Counted from the stretch's first letter, positions 24,320-33,813 are shown. The stretch is DNA of 56,705 bases from Sphaerochaeta sp. (GCA_018399495.1 JAGYOG010000014.1:1-56705), one strand, 5' to 3'. The notes: a model not told the origin generated them from the letters alone. A program made the numbers and translations.

Positions 24320-25130
24320 TGAAGGCGTCCTGGAGAAAATCCGGGAAGCCTACGCAATCGAATCAGCAGCAGCTGAAGCCTCACGTGGTAGTCGCTCTAG
24401 TTTGGCTGTTCTCGATGCTATACTGAATAATCTTGCGCAGGCAAAGGAACAATCACTTCCCATGTGCCAGGATACAGGGATGTTCCTGGTTTTCGTGGAT
24501 GTAGGTAGGGCATGTCCTCTCTCTCTTGCCGAGATAGAGGCAGAGATTCTTGAAGGATGTGCTTCTGCTGTCGAGGAAGCCTATTTTCGACGTTCTGTGG
24601 TGATTGAACCAGTGTTCGAGCGGATCAACACACAGAATAACCTCCCCCCTGTAATTTGGTGGAACCTTGTGGAGGGGAGCGGCTTGAAGATACAGGTACT
24701 GCTCAAGGGTTTCGGCAGTGAGAACTGCAGTTCGGTTAGGATGCTCAATCCTACTGGCGGAGAAGAGGCTATCATCAATGCTGTTGCAGAGATTGTAGCC
24801 GCCGCAGGAGGCAAGCCATGTCCTCCCATCTTTGTTGGGGTTGGGCTCGGTGGTTCGATGGACCGAGCAGCGTATTTGAGCAAACGGGCGTTGCTCCGCG
24901 ATGTTCGAATTACTCATCCTGAGAAGCAGTATGCTGAGTTGGAAGGAAAAATCCTTGCACGCTTGCAACGACTTGGTATTGGAAGTGGTGGGCTTGGTGG
25001 TATGATTACAGCCCTCCATGTAGCTATTGCATATGAGAGCACGCATATTGCGGGGCTCCCTTTGGCTGTTTCAATCAACTGCTGGGCCGACAGAAAGGCT
25101 ACCATTGTCTGGGAGGGTGATGATGCGTGA
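24264..25130 (+). CDS. Class I fumarate hydratase, alpha subunit (N-terminal domain)
   Basis: Part of an iron-sulfur fumarase (fumarate to malate) or L-tartrate dehydratase; sequence alone does not separate the two well. The 288-residue protein holds three likely 4Fe-4S Cys, in MCQDTGM, ENCSSVRM and KPCPPIFVGVGLGG. ATG at 24264 lies eight bases after AAGGA; ATG at 24279 is an alternative. It overlaps the VanZ-like gene and the beta subunit. Because class I enzymes are oxygen-sensitive, this fits an anaerobic lifestyle. Confidence 0.88.
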   Translation: MKLSKMISVELQKAVVELDEGVLEKIREAYAIESAAAEASRGSRSSLAVLDAILNNLAQAKEQSLPMCQDTGMFLVFVDVGRACPLSLAEIEAEILEGCASAVEEAYFRRSVVIEPVFERINTQNNLPPVIWWNLVEGSGLKIQVLLKGFGSENCSSVRMLNPTGGEEAIINAVAEIVAAAGGKPCPPIFVGVGLGGSMDRAAYLSKRALLRDVRITHPEKQYAELEGKILARLQRLGIGSGGLGGMITALHVAIAYESTHIAGLPLAVSINCWADRKATIVWEGDDA

Positions 25131-25647
25131 ATTGGCTTTGCCTTTGAGCATTGAGGATATAGCGAGTCTTAAGGCGTATGACCAGGTTCTTTTGACAGGT
25201 CCTCTCTATGTAGGTCGTGACCAGGTCCATAAACGACTTTTTGATCTTATACATCAAGGGGAACCCCTTCCCATTTCCTTGGATGGTGAGACCATCTACT
25301 ATATGGGTCCAAGCCCAGCCCCAGAAGGGAAACTGATTGGGGCTTGTGGTCCCACCACCAGTGCAAGAATGGATCCATTCAGCCCGCTGTTGCTTGACCA
25401 TGGACTTAAAATCATGATTGGTAAAGGTCCTCGCTCTCGGGAGGTTGCCTTGGCAATCGAGAGAAACAAGGCAATCTATTTACAAGCATTTGGGGGATGT
25501 GGGGCGCTCTATGCCTCCACTGTGAGAGCTGTCACCACGGTTGCTTTTCCAGATTTAGGACCAGAGGCCCTTCTTCGTCTTGAAGTGGAGCGATTCCCGG
25601 TAATCGTGGCAATTGATTCGCTATTGGGCAGTGTTTTTACTCGATAG
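25123..25647 (+). CDS. Class I fumarate hydratase, beta subunit (C-terminal domain)
   Basis: This 174-residue protein is the swivelling C-terminal domain that completes the class I hydratase. Motifs include LTGPLYVGRDQVHKRL, YYMGPSPAPEG, GPTTSARMDPF, IGKGPRS and FGGCGALYASTV. The start is the second of two adjacent ATGs, six bases from GGAGG. It overlaps the alpha subunit, as expected for a two-subunit enzyme like TtdAB. Confidence 0.9.
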   Translation: MRELALPLSIEDIASLKAYDQVLLTGPLYVGRDQVHKRLFDLIHQGEPLPISLDGETIYYMGPSPAPEGKLIGACGPTTSARMDPFSPLLLDHGLKIMIGKGPRSREVALAIERNKAIYLQAFGGCGALYASTVRAVTTVAFPDLGPEALLRLEVERFPVIVAIDSLLGSVFTR

Positions 25648-25752
25648 GCTACTTTCCGGCACTTTTTACTGGACGTTTGCTGCTAGCTGGGTTACAGTTT
25701 TCTTTATACAGGTCTTCTTCTCACGTATGTCATAATGGGGTGTATGGCATAT

Positions 25753-25781
25753 TTGATAGTGTTGATGTAAAAACACATAGT
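25753..25781 (+). promoter_or_regulatory. Candidate promoter of the FKBP lipoprotein gene
   Basis: TTGATA (25753-25758) and CATAGT (25776-25781) are 17 bases apart in the 171-base gap after the fumarase genes. Nothing else is recognised in that gap. Confidence 0.4.
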
Positions 25782-25818
25782 TTGAAGACTTGAAAATGCT
25801 GTTACGGAAGGATATGCC

Positions 25819-26622
25819 GTGAAGAATACCTTGTCTATGCGCCTCATCCCCTTGTTCTTGTTCTTCTTGATGGTTGGATGTTCGAAAACTCCCGCGGAAT
25901 CTCCAAAGACACCTGTGGAAGAGAAGCCTTCAACGGTAGTAATTCAATCAGAAACGGTTGTTGAAGAGACGGATGTCATTGGAGATCTGGAAGAACCTGC
26001 CAGCTTGGAAGATCGGTTCAGTTATACCTATGGGTATATTCTGTACTCTTCAATGGTACAACAGAAGGGGTTCAGTGATCTGGAGGCTTCCTACTTTGCG
26101 AAGGGAATCCTCGATGCTGACAAAGGTCAGGGATTTTACACCCAGGAAGAGATGTCCCAAACCTTGTATGAGGTACAAACCAAACTCCTGCAGATTGCCC
26201 AAGAGGAAATGGAAGCTATCTCTGCTGCCAATTTGGATGTTGCAGAGAATTTTTTGGAAACCAATGAGAAACAGGAGTCCGTTAAGGTTACCGATTCAGG
26301 ACTGCAGTATGAAGTGCTTACAGAAGGGGAGGGAGAGAGTCCCACAGAAGAGAGCATCGTAGAAGTCGATTATAAAATCATGCTCTTGAACGGAAAGATC
26401 ATCGACAGTTCCTATGAACGCAAACAGAGTTCCACCTTCCAGTTGGAAGCCATCATGGTTCCTGGCTTTATTGAGGGTGTGAAGCTGATGCATATTGGAG
26501 CCAAGTACCGATTCTGGATACATCCTAATCTTGCATATGGGAAAGAAGGAACGGAAGTTATTGAGCCCAATTCTCTCCTGATCATTGAGGTTGAACTTAA
26601 GTCAATCAGAAATGGCCGTTGA
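25819..26622 (+). CDS. FKBP-type peptidyl-prolyl isomerase lipoprotein
   Basis: Likely a periplasm-facing chaperone that speeds proline isomerisation. The 267-residue protein has a lipoprotein signal with lipobox MVGC (Cys21), a Pro/Glu-rich linker, a helical Mip/FkpA-like dimerisation region (about 55-150) and a C-terminal FKBP domain (about 160-265) with GLQYEVL, VEVDYK, GFIEGVKLMHIGAKYRFWI and AYGKEG. GTG at 25819 has GGAAGGA six bases upstream. The 3' end overlaps the convergent yjjG gene by 17 bases. Confidence 0.9.
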   Translation: MKNTLSMRLIPLFLFFLMVGCSKTPAESPKTPVEEKPSTVVIQSETVVEETDVIGDLEEPASLEDRFSYTYGYILYSSMVQQKGFSDLEASYFAKGILDADKGQGFYTQEEMSQTLYEVQTKLLQIAQEEMEAISAANLDVAENFLETNEKQESVKVTDSGLQYEVLTEGEGESPTEESIVEVDYKIMLLNGKIIDSSYERKQSSTFQLEAIMVPGFIEGVKLMHIGAKYRFWIHPNLAYGKEGTEVIEPNSLLIIEVELKSIRNGR

Positions 26623-27304
26623 GGAACTCCAGTATCGTTGACAAGCTGCTGTGGGTGTATGTCGGTTTGAGCTTGGAATCAACAAGAGGCTTGCCCTCTT
26701 TGTTCAACCACAACGTGTCCATTCCACTGGCTATACCTCCAGCAATATCACTGGAAAGACTGTCTCCGATCATGAGCGAGTATTGTTTCTGCTCACTGAG
26801 CCCGGAAGTCTCAAGCATGTACGTGAAGAATCGTGGATCAGGCTTCTGGTATCCCACCTCTTCACTGATGAAAATGTGATCGAAGTACTGTTCTGTCTTC
26901 GATACTGCAATCCTGCCTTTCTGTACCTCAGCTATTCCGTTGGTTGCAAGGAATAATGTATACCCTCTCTCTTTCAGGGTCTCAAGGACGGTTATGCTCT
27001 CATCAAAGAGGATACCCTGTTTGGAAAGCTGATATTGATAACTCTTACTTGCTTCTTCAGCGTCCAGTAAAATACTAGATTCTGAAGCAAAATCAGCAAA
27101 CCGTTTCACTTTCAATTCCTCAATGGTGACCTCTCCTTTCTCAAACTGCTTCCATACCTCTGTGTTGCAGTGGATGTAACGTTGTTCATGATCACGCTCC
27201 AAGGGCAGGTCCAAACTTTCTGCCATCTTCCAGAAAGCGTTATGTTCAGCTTGTTCAAAATCGAAAAGAGTTCCATCTGCATCGAAGAAAAGATACCGGT
27301 ACAT
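26606..27304 (-). CDS. yjjG: YjjG-family HAD nucleotidase
   Basis: A 232-residue cytoplasmic phosphatase of the HAD superfamily. YjjG hydrolyses noncanonical pyrimidine nucleotides as a house-cleaning function. Motif I is FFDADGTLFDFEQAE (Asp8/Asp10), the helical cap follows, motif II is ATNGI, and motifs III/IV are the Lys in EEVGYQKPDPRFF and MIGDSLSSDI. It is transcribed alone and faces the FKBP gene. Confidence 0.88.
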   Translation of the reverse strand: MYRYLFFDADGTLFDFEQAEHNAFWKMAESLDLPLERDHEQRYIHCNTEVWKQFEKGEVTIEELKVKRFADFASESSILLDAEEASKSYQYQLSKQGILFDESITVLETLKERGYTLFLATNGIAEVQKGRIAVSKTEQYFDHIFISEEVGYQKPDPRFFTYMLETSGLSEQKQYSLMIGDSLSSDIAGGIASGMDTLWLNKEGKPLVDSKLKPTYTHSSLSTILEFLNGHF

Positions 27305-27393
27305 GTGTTGCCATCCTTTACTTAGGGTGTTCTAGCCAGTACGATAAAGAAAAACGGTCCAGTTGTACAGGACTGAAAGGCAAGGAGCCAAAT

Positions 27394-27999
27394 ATGCAGG
27401 AAACCTTTCTTAAACGTCACCTCATCCTATCCACCGTGATAGGTGCGTTCTTGATCATCGTAGGGATTTTCTTGATGTTCCAACAGGAATCCTTCGTGAA
27501 GATTTTCATCTCTCTTCTGGGGGTGTTTCTTGCAGGGTCGGGAATTTCCAGCTTGATTTACCTGAAGGGTTTCAATCTTGGTAGTCGTTCCCGTATTGCC
27601 ACCTTGGTTAAGGCTCTCTTGAGTATTATTGTTGGATTAGTTGCCATCTTCGTTCCCCTCTCCGCAGCGGCTGTTAGCTGGAAAGTCCTTCTCTACATCA
27701 TTGGAGCCCAGCTCCTGTTTTCAGCAATTATTTCCTTTTTGGACGCAATGCTGATGAGGAAAGATGAGCGCTCTCTCTCCCCGCTCTATACGGAAGGGGT
27801 TTTCTCCTTGATCATGGCAATTCTCTTGTTTGTGTTTCCTGAACAGATTGGAAGTTTGCTGCTCAAACTCTTCGGCTTGCTATTCATAGTCAGCGGAATT
27901 GGTATGATTCTTTGGTCCCTGCGCATCCGAAAGATTAACCAACAGTTCAAGGACCAGGTGGTTGAGGCAGAGGCAGAAGTCATAGATCCAAAGGACTAA
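27394..27999 (+). CDS. HdeD/DUF308-like membrane protein
   Basis: The 201-residue protein has six hydrophobic helices in three hairpins separated by short loops, as in the DUF308 (HdeD) family. HdeD has been linked to acid resistance in E. coli, but most members have no known role. AAGGAG lies seven bases before the ATG. Its stop overlaps the end of the convergent coiled-coil lipoprotein gene by four bases. Confidence 0.75.
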   Translation: MQETFLKRHLILSTVIGAFLIIVGIFLMFQQESFVKIFISLLGVFLAGSGISSLIYLKGFNLGSRSRIATLVKALLSIIVGLVAIFVPLSAAAVSWKVLLYIIGAQLLFSAIISFLDAMLMRKDERSLSPLYTEGVFSLIMAILLFVFPEQIGSLLLKLFGLLFIVSGIGMILWSLRIRKINQQFKDQVVEAEAEVIDPKD

Positions 28000-29879
28000 G
28001 GTACCAAGAAGGTAGCAGAGATTCCATAGCGAGCAATACCCTGTGCATCAGAAATCGATTCGCCTCCAATAGTTAGCATGGAACTCTGTAATGGGAGAAC
28101 TTTCCTGCTGTAGAGGTAGTCGATTCGTTCTTTCATATTCTCTGCAACAAAGGTGTTTCCCGCATCAGTATCTGCTGAGAAATGGGTTGCTCTGTACACA
28201 TCGTAGAAGGATGATTCCTCCAAGAAATTCGACAAAGGCCAGATATAGTCGATCTGTCTATAGTGCACAGGACTGAAAGTGTTCCAATCCTGGTAGGAAG
28301 GTTCGAACAGACTGGCACCAATAATTGTTGGCTCAGTGACGGTTCCTTCACTCAGAATCGCTTTTAATACCTTGGTCCGTTCGCTGGTAATTTGTTGTTG
28401 TACTGTTCTCCAATCGCTTCCGCTTGCAAATGCACTAAGAACTTCATATTCAGGAAGATTTGCAATGGAAAGCCTGAGTGTTTTTGTGTTGCTGAACTGA
28501 ACACTTGCCCCATGTTTTGAGGTTGAGATGATCGGGAAGGATGTAATGATAACTCCCCCCTCAACCAGTACGGCATTCCTTCTCATTTGTCTCACCAGAT
28601 CGATGACATTTTGCATATGTCCGGTGACTAATATGACGGGAGCCTGGATGTCACTGATGCTTGTTTTTACCAAACTTGCCATGGTTGACTCACTCCAACG
28701 TACGTCATCAAGGGGGAGCATTAATACGTTCAGCTGGTCATTATCTGTGGCCAGTATTGTTGCTTCATCGGTAGTGTACTGTCTGGGAAGTGTTAGCCGT
28801 GAGAGTGAGGGGATTTGTTGATACTCAGCTTCCAATGCAGCAAGACGTGCATTCTCTTCTGCTTCTGCTTTTTTCTGTTCATCTTCCTTCTCTCGTTGTT
28901 TTGCTAGTCGTTCTTCTTCCATGCGTTTTGCTTCATCGAGTCGTTGTTGTTCCATGCGGAGTTTTTCTTCTAAGGATTGGGTCTTTTCCTCAAGTTGTGC
29001 GGTAAGGATTTCATTGTCTGCCTGCAGGGATTCTATGGTATTCTGTATTTCTTGCAGGTTCTGTTCGTATGTTGCTTTCAGTGACTCAATTTCAGCTGTA
29101 TGCTCTACCTCTGTTTCATGCATGATGGTTTGCAGTTCAGTGTTGATTATCTGTTGTTCTGAGAGAAGGTTTTCGAGTTCATTGGCTTGGTAGGTGAGCA
29201 TGTCATACGCTTGTTTTTTTTCAGCCAATATTTGTTCATTTTCTTCAATCTTTTGATGTAATGTGTCAATATCAGCCTGCAGTGTGTTAATGGTCGTCTG
29301 AAGATCCTTGATGACCTCGGCATGCTCAACGTCCTGATACTCTACTGAGAGGTTTCGCTTATCCAGCAACTCCTGTAAAGCTTTCACGTTATCCTGTTCA
29401 TCACTGAGGGCTTGCTGATTCTCTTGGAGTTTATTCTCCAGTAATTCTGTTCCAGTTTGTAGATTCGCAATGGTCGCCTGTAGTTCTTCTGTAAAGAGGT
29501 TGCTTTCCTGCAATAGTTCTCTCAAATCCTTGGTAGTCTTTTGCTCTTCATTCAGCGCGTCTATATTCTCCTGTAGGTCTTTCTCTAGCTGACCCTTTTC
29601 TGCTTGGAGCGATGCAATAGATGCCTGCATATCTTCATAGCGTTGTTGTTGTTCTGCTTCTGCTTGTTCTCGTTGCTCAGCGAGTAATGCCGCTTCTTCT
29701 GCTTCCTTTTTCGCTTGCGCTTCAGCCTCAACAAGAGAATATTTTGTAACCATTTCTCCCTCAGCGATTGGAGTGGGTGTCTTGATGCTCTCTTTTGCGG
29801 AGCGAGCGGTGTAGGTCTCACATCCAAAAAGGAGGATGAGCAGTATTAGGATCATCGGCAATGCTAAGCGTCTGTTCAT
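27996..29879 (-). CDS. Large coiled-coil lipoprotein with C-terminal globular domain
   Basis: The 627-residue protein starts with a lipoprotein signal (lipobox LFGC, Cys20). Residues about 45-345 are a near-continuous coiled coil rich in Glu, Gln, Lys and Ala with repeating leucines (for example ELLQESNLFTEELQATI). The C-terminal 270 residues are globular. Their last part (RQIDYIWPLS, then MKERIDYLYSRK and an SISDAQGIARYGISATF ending) loosely resembles the end of endonuclease/exonuclease/phosphatase domains, but the catalytic residues look degenerate. The role may be a periplasmic tether or spacer. It ends a three-gene operon with the HIT and zinc-ribbon genes. Confidence 0.7.
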   Translation of the reverse strand: MNRRLALPMILILLILLFGCETYTARSAKESIKTPTPIAEGEMVTKYSLVEAEAQAKKEAEEAALLAEQREQAEAEQQQRYEDMQASIASLQAEKGQLEKDLQENIDALNEEQKTTKDLRELLQESNLFTEELQATIANLQTGTELLENKLQENQQALSDEQDNVKALQELLDKRNLSVEYQDVEHAEVIKDLQTTINTLQADIDTLHQKIEENEQILAEKKQAYDMLTYQANELENLLSEQQIINTELQTIMHETEVEHTAEIESLKATYEQNLQEIQNTIESLQADNEILTAQLEEKTQSLEEKLRMEQQRLDEAKRMEEERLAKQREKEDEQKKAEAEENARLAALEAEYQQIPSLSRLTLPRQYTTDEATILATDNDQLNVLMLPLDDVRWSESTMASLVKTSISDIQAPVILVTGHMQNVIDLVRQMRRNAVLVEGGVIITSFPIISTSKHGASVQFSNTKTLRLSIANLPEYEVLSAFASGSDWRTVQQQITSERTKVLKAILSEGTVTEPTIIGASLFEPSYQDWNTFSPVHYRQIDYIWPLSNFLEESSFYDVYRATHFSADTDAGNTFVAENMKERIDYLYSRKVLPLQSSMLTIGGESISDAQGIARYGISATFLVP

Positions 29880-29895
29880 AGGTGTATCTAGTTCC

Positions 29896-30177
29896 TTAGA
29901 AGTTGAATAATGCCTCGGCTTTTGCCTTGGCATGTGCTTTTTTCTTTGATTCCTCTTTGGAATCTTCACCGAGCATGAATGAGTCGCAGAAATTAGCATG
30001 CTCTTTATCCTCTATATACTCATCGACCCCTTCCAGGCAGTCGTGGTAGGCTCCGGGACTGTAGAATCGGCAGTTTACACAGCTATGCAGACTCTTTGAG
30101 CAAGTAGGACAAACGGTATGATAGCCAATACTGAGCAAGGGGTCGATAGGAGTGTGGCAGTGATGGCATGCACGCAT
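29896..30177 (-). CDS. Small zinc-ribbon-like protein
   Basis: This 93-residue protein has Cys pairs in CHHCHTP, CPTC and CVNCRFY, plus later single Cys in DCLEG and FCDSF, so it probably binds one or two zinc ions. The C-terminus is Lys/Ala-rich. No specific family or function was recognised. It lies two bases after the HIT gene and 16 bases before the lipoprotein gene. Confidence 0.7.
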   Translation of the reverse strand: MRACHHCHTPIDPLLSIGYHTVCPTCSKSLHSCVNCRFYSPGAYHDCLEGVDEYIEDKEHANFCDSFMLGEDSKEESKKKAHAKAKAEALFNF

Positions 30178-30179
30178 TA

Positions 30180-30581
30180 TTAAAACTCCAATTTTTTTCC
30201 ATAGTCGACAATCTCGCCATTAGTGTAGGGTTCTTTGACGAGATGTAGATTCTTCTTATCCTCTTTGTACCTGGGGATGATGTGAAGATGCAGGTGTGGT
30301 ACTTCCTGCCCACTTTCTTTTCCGTTGTTGATGATCAAGTTGGTAGCATCACAGCCAAGTTTTTCTTTGAGTACCTTGTCGGCTTTCTTTGCAAGAAGCA
30401 TCATGTGACTTAGAACAGCTTCTGGGCAGCTTTCAAGCGTAGGATACGCTTCAGTGGTAATAATCAGCAGATGTCCTTTGTTGACTGGATTTATATCTAA
30501 AATGGAGAAACAAAGCTCGTCCTTGTGTAAAAATATTGAGGGAATCTCCCCTTTTAAAATTCTGGTGAAAATTGTTTCCAT
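30180..30581 (-). CDS. HIT-family nucleotide-binding hydrolase
   Basis: A 133-residue histidine-triad protein, probably a nucleoside phosphoramidate or dinucleotide hydrolase (HinT-like). The N-terminus METIFTRILKGEIPS is canonical, and the triad reads HLHLHIIPR near residue 100. The ATG at 30581 follows AGAGGT by five bases; the upstream in-frame codons do not fit the family. It is the first gene of a minus-strand operon that diverges from fusA. Confidence 0.9.
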   Translation of the reverse strand: METIFTRILKGEIPSIFLHKDELCFSILDINPVNKGHLLIITTEAYPTLESCPEAVLSHMMLLAKKADKVLKEKLGCDATNLIINNGKESGQEVPHLHLHIIPRYKEDKKNLHLVKEPYTNGEIVDYGKKLEF

Positions 30582-30648
30582 GACATACCTCTGAGCTATT
30601 ATAACACACAAGTGTCGAGTCGGAAAAGGATTGTATTGGGAAAAGGGA

Positions 30649-30677
30649 TTGCACAAAAAACCGAGATATACTATTAT
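30649..30677 (+). promoter_or_regulatory. fusA promoter
   Basis: TTGCAC (30649-30654) and TATTAT (30672-30677) are spaced by 17 bases. This would give a leader of about 160 bases before the fusA start, long for this genome. Confidence 0.6.
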
Positions 30678-30740
30678 CCACGAGGTACGTTGGGATAAGC
30701 ATGTCCCAAGACTGTTCGTTCTCTTCCCTTCAGCTGGTAA

Positions 30741-30777
30741 CCTGATGTGTGCTAGGGAGTAAATGTTTTACATCAGG
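30741..30777 (+). promoter_or_regulatory. Stem-loop in the fusA leader
   Basis: CCTGATGT (30741-30748) pairs perfectly with ACATCAGG (30770-30777) around a 21-base loop. It lies in the middle of the predicted fusA leader, 66 bases before the start codon. No known riboswitch class was recognised. Confidence 0.45.
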
Positions 30778-30843
30778 GATGTTGGAATGCTGCAGGGGAA
30801 TCTGTGGACTCGTTTTTATTCTATATTATAGAGGTTATAAAGA

Positions 30844-32952
30844 ATGGCTGACTTGCAAAATTTGAGGAATATCGGAATCAGTGCTCACATTGACTCGGGT
30901 AAGACAACACTATCCGAACGCATCCTCTACTACTGCAATAAGATCCACGAAATTCATGAAGTTCGTGGTAAGGATGGCGTTGGGGCTACCATGGATAGCA
31001 TGGAACTCGAGCGCGAAAGAGGTATCACCATTGCCTCTGCTGCAACAAACGTTACCTGGAAAGGAACTGAAATCAACGTTATCGACACACCGGGACACGT
31101 TGACTTTACCATCGAGGTTGAACGTTCATTGCGCGTGTTGGACGGCGCTGTTTTGGTACTTTGTTCCGTAGGTGGCGTGCAGAGTCAGTCTATCACCGTA
31201 GACCGACAGATGAAGCGTTACCATGTTCCTCGTATTGCATTTGTCAATAAGTGTGACCGTACCGGTGCAAATCCATATCGCGTCAAGAACCAATTGATCG
31301 AGAAGCTTGGTTTGAATGCTGTATTGATGCAGATTCCCATTGGCCTCGAAGATAAGCTTGAAGGTATGGTTGATTTGATCAGCATGAAGGCTCTTTACTT
31401 CGATGATGGCCCTAACCAGGATGCTGTTCGTGAAACTGAGATTCCGTCCCACCTAAAAGAAGAAGCTGATGCCCGCAGAGAAGAGTTGCTTGATGGTGTT
31501 TCCATGTGCTCGGATGAGCTTATGGAAGCTATGCTCGAGGATAATGTAACCGAGGAAATCATCCGCACTGCAGTGAGAAAAGCTACCATCAATTTGGAGC
31601 TTTGCCCGGTTTTCATGGGTAGTGCATACAAGAACAAGGGTATTCAGCCCCTGCTCGATGGTGTTATCAGCTACCTGCCTAATCCTACTGATGTTACTAA
31701 TAAGGCTCTTGACCTTGATAAGAACGAGGAAGAGGTGATTCTGAAAGCTAATGAAGATCTTCCTCCTGTTGTTTTGGCATTCAAACTTGAAGATGGACAG
31801 TATGGTCAGCTAACCTACATCCGTGTATATCAGGGCAAGGTAAAGAAGGGTGATGAACTCTTCAATACCCGTAGCCGCAAGAAATTCCGTGTTGGACGAT
31901 TGATTCGTATGCACGCTGCTGCCATGGAAGATTTGACTGAAGCAGGTTGTGGTGAAATTGCAGCGCTCTTCGGCATCGAATGTGCCAGTGGTGATACCTT
32001 CTGTGATCCAAAGCTGAACTATTCCCTCTCCAGTATGTTTGTTCCCAACCCGGTAATCTCTCTGGCTATCAAGCCGGTGGATAAGAAGGCAGCGGACAAT
32101 ATGGGTAAGGCTCTCAACCGCTTTAGCAAGGAGGACCCGACATTCCGCAGCTATGTGGATCCTGAGTCCAACCAGACTATCATTCAGGGTATGGGTGAGT
32201 TACATCTCGAAGTCTATGTTGAACGTATGAAGCGTGAGTACAAGGCAGAGGTGGAGATTGGTCAGCCTGAGGTTGCCTATCGTGAAGCTATCATGCAGAG
32301 AGCAGACTTCAACTATACCCACAAGAAGCAGACTGGTGGTTCTGGTCAGTTCGCTCGTGTTGCAGGATATATCGAGCCGCTTCCAGATCCTGAAGAAGGC
32401 GAGGATGTCAAGGAGTACGAGTTTGTTGATGAGGTCAAGGGTGGTTCCATTCCTACTGAATACATTCCATCCTGTGACAAGGGATTCCGGATGGCAATCA
32501 AGAAGGGTTCCCAGCTCGGATTCCCCGTCCTGGGTGTAAAGGCTGTAATCAATGATGGTGCATGGCACCCTGTTGATTCCTCCGACCAGGCATTCCAGAC
32601 TGCATCTCTCAATGCATTCCGTGAAGCGTTCGAGAAGGCAAAGCCTGTCATCCTCGAGCCGATCATGAAGGTCGAGGTAGTTGCTCCAAACGAGTTCCAG
32701 GGTTCTGTATTTGCTTCGGTCAACCAGAGACGTGGCCTGATCATCAGCTCCACCGAGGATAATGCAATGAGCACTGTTATTGCTGAGGTTCCTCTCTCTG
32801 AAATGTTCGGCTACTCCACGGTTCTTCGCTCCCTCACCCAGGGTAAGGGCGAGTTCACCATGGAAATCGGCAGGTACGGAAAGGTACCGGTAAGTGTTTC
32901 CGAGCAGTTGAAGAAGGATTATCAGGAGAAGCGGAAGAAAGAACAGAAATAG
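30844..32952 (+). CDS. fusA: Elongation factor G, spirochaetal/mitochondrial-like type
   Basis: The GTPase that translocates tRNA and mRNA on the ribosome. The 702-residue protein has all G motifs: AHIDSGKTT (about 14-22), [17 protein letters not shown] and NKCDRTGA, then domains II-V ending in a Lys-rich tail. The HIDSGKT form of the P-loop (most bacterial EF-Gs have HIDAGKT), with [13 protein letters not shown], recalls mitochondrial EFG1 and one of the two spirochaetal EF-Gs (spdEFG1). Codon choice looks more biased than in neighbouring genes, as in enolase. It has its own promoter and a terminator-like stem follows. Confidence 0.95.
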   Translation: MADLQNLRNIGISAHIDSGKTTLSERILYYCNKIHEIHEVRGKDGVGATMDSMELERERGITIASAATNVTWKGTEINVIDTPGHVDFTIEVERSLRVLDGAVLVLCSVGGVQSQSITVDRQMKRYHVPRIAFVNKCDRTGANPYRVKNQLIEKLGLNAVLMQIPIGLEDKLEGMVDLISMKALYFDDGPNQDAVRETEIPSHLKEEADARREELLDGVSMCSDELMEAMLEDNVTEEIIRTAVRKATINLELCPVFMGSAYKNKGIQPLLDGVISYLPNPTDVTNKALDLDKNEEEVILKANEDLPPVVLAFKLEDGQYGQLTYIRVYQGKVKKGDELFNTRSRKKFRVGRLIRMHAAAMEDLTEAGCGEIAALFGIECASGDTFCDPKLNYSLSSMFVPNPVISLAIKPVDKKAADNMGKALNRFSKEDPTFRSYVDPESNQTIIQGMGELHLEVYVERMKREYKAEVEIGQPEVAYREAIMQRADFNYTHKKQTGGSGQFARVAGYIEPLPDPEEGEDVKEYEFVDEVKGGSIPTEYIPSCDKGFRMAIKKGSQLGFPVLGVKAVINDGAWHPVDSSDQAFQTASLNAFREAFEKAKPVILEPIMKVEVVAPNEFQGSVFASVNQRRGLIISSTEDNAMSTVIAEVPLSEMFGYSTVLRSLTQGKGEFTMEIGRYGKVPVSVSEQLKKDYQEKRKKEQK

Positions 32953-32968
32953 TATTTATTCCTGCATT

Positions 32969-33013
32969 CCCAAGCCCTCCATGAGGATAAACCCTCTTGG
33001 GGGGTCTCTTTTT
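32969..33013 (+). terminator. fusA terminator
   Basis: CCCAAG (32969-32974) and CTTGGG (32996-33001) form a stem around a pyrimidine-rich loop, followed by GGGTCTCTTTTT. The stem is short, so confidence is moderate. Confidence 0.45.
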
Positions 33014-33097
33014 GCCCTTTTCTGTAAAAAAGTACCCTTTTGTGATTTTCCATAGTATACTAGGGATGAACCTAATTATTACTTGGAGGTGAGCGCT

Positions 33098-33805
33098 ATG
33101 GTAATTCAAGAGTTAAACGAACTGAGTCCTCTTCGCGTATTCGAGCAGTCTTTGGACGGTGGACTTGGTCGTGGGAACCTCGGGGTCCTTGTTTCCCGTC
33201 ATGGTGTTGGCAAGACAGCCTGCTTGGTCCATCTTGCTACTGATAAGCTACTGAGAGGGGAACATGTCATTCATGTCTCGTTCTCCGGAAATGTAGAACA
33301 TGTCATCAACTGGTATAAGGAAGTCTTCAGGGAAGTCTCTGATGGCCGTACCCTTGATGATGCAGCAACCGTGTACAATAATATACTTAGCAACCGTGTG
33401 GTTATGAATTTCAGTCAGGAGAATGTCACGATTGACAAGGTACTCTCCAGTCTGGAAACCTTGATCAAGCATGGAAGCTTTAAGGCTGACGCCATTCTTT
33501 TCGACGGATATAAACTTACCGTTGCAACTGAGGATGATGTTCGCAAAATCAAACAATTCGCACAGAGTATGAATTTGGAGGTATGGTTCAGCGTATCTCC
33601 TGTTCGTTCTGATGTCATGTACGACAAATATGGTGTTCCAAATACCATGCACAAATATATCGATTTGATTGATGTCCTTATTGGCCTTATTTACAATGAG
33701 GAGCGAGACAAGGTGATAATGACGGCCGTGAAGGCCCACGAAGGGGTATATGAGAAGCCTATGGGCGTAAATCTCGATCCCAAGACCATGCTCATTTCCA
33801 AGTAG
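33098..33805 (+). CDS. Putative P-loop/RecA-like protein of unknown function
   Basis: The 235-residue protein has a near-Walker A motif, SRHGVGKTACLV (about 35-46), although the first Gly of the classic pattern is Ser. An ILFDGYKL strand near residue 140 could be Walker B. The fold looks like a RecA/KaiC-type ATPase core without HTH or membrane parts. I recall similar cytosolic proteins only in spirochaetes and cannot assign a function. GGAGGT lies seven bases before the ATG. A TATACT box at 33056-33061 may be its own -10, with a poor -35. A strong terminator follows. Confidence 0.75.
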   Translation: MVIQELNELSPLRVFEQSLDGGLGRGNLGVLVSRHGVGKTACLVHLATDKLLRGEHVIHVSFSGNVEHVINWYKEVFREVSDGRTLDDAATVYNNILSNRVVMNFSQENVTIDKVLSSLETLIKHGSFKADAILFDGYKLTVATEDDVRKIKQFAQSMNLEVWFSVSPVRSDVMYDKYGVPNTMHKYIDLIDVLIGLIYNEERDKVIMTAVKAHEGVYEKPMGVNLDPKTMLISK

Positions 33806-33813
33806 TGTTCAGA

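Noticed and set aside
25648..25818. A tRNA or small RNA gene in the gap after the fumarase genes
   Set aside because: No cloverleaf or stable fold was seen; only a weak promoter candidate remains.
30684..30843. A known riboswitch in the fusA leader
   Set aside because: One inverted repeat is present but no conserved riboswitch core was recognised; kept only as a stem-loop.
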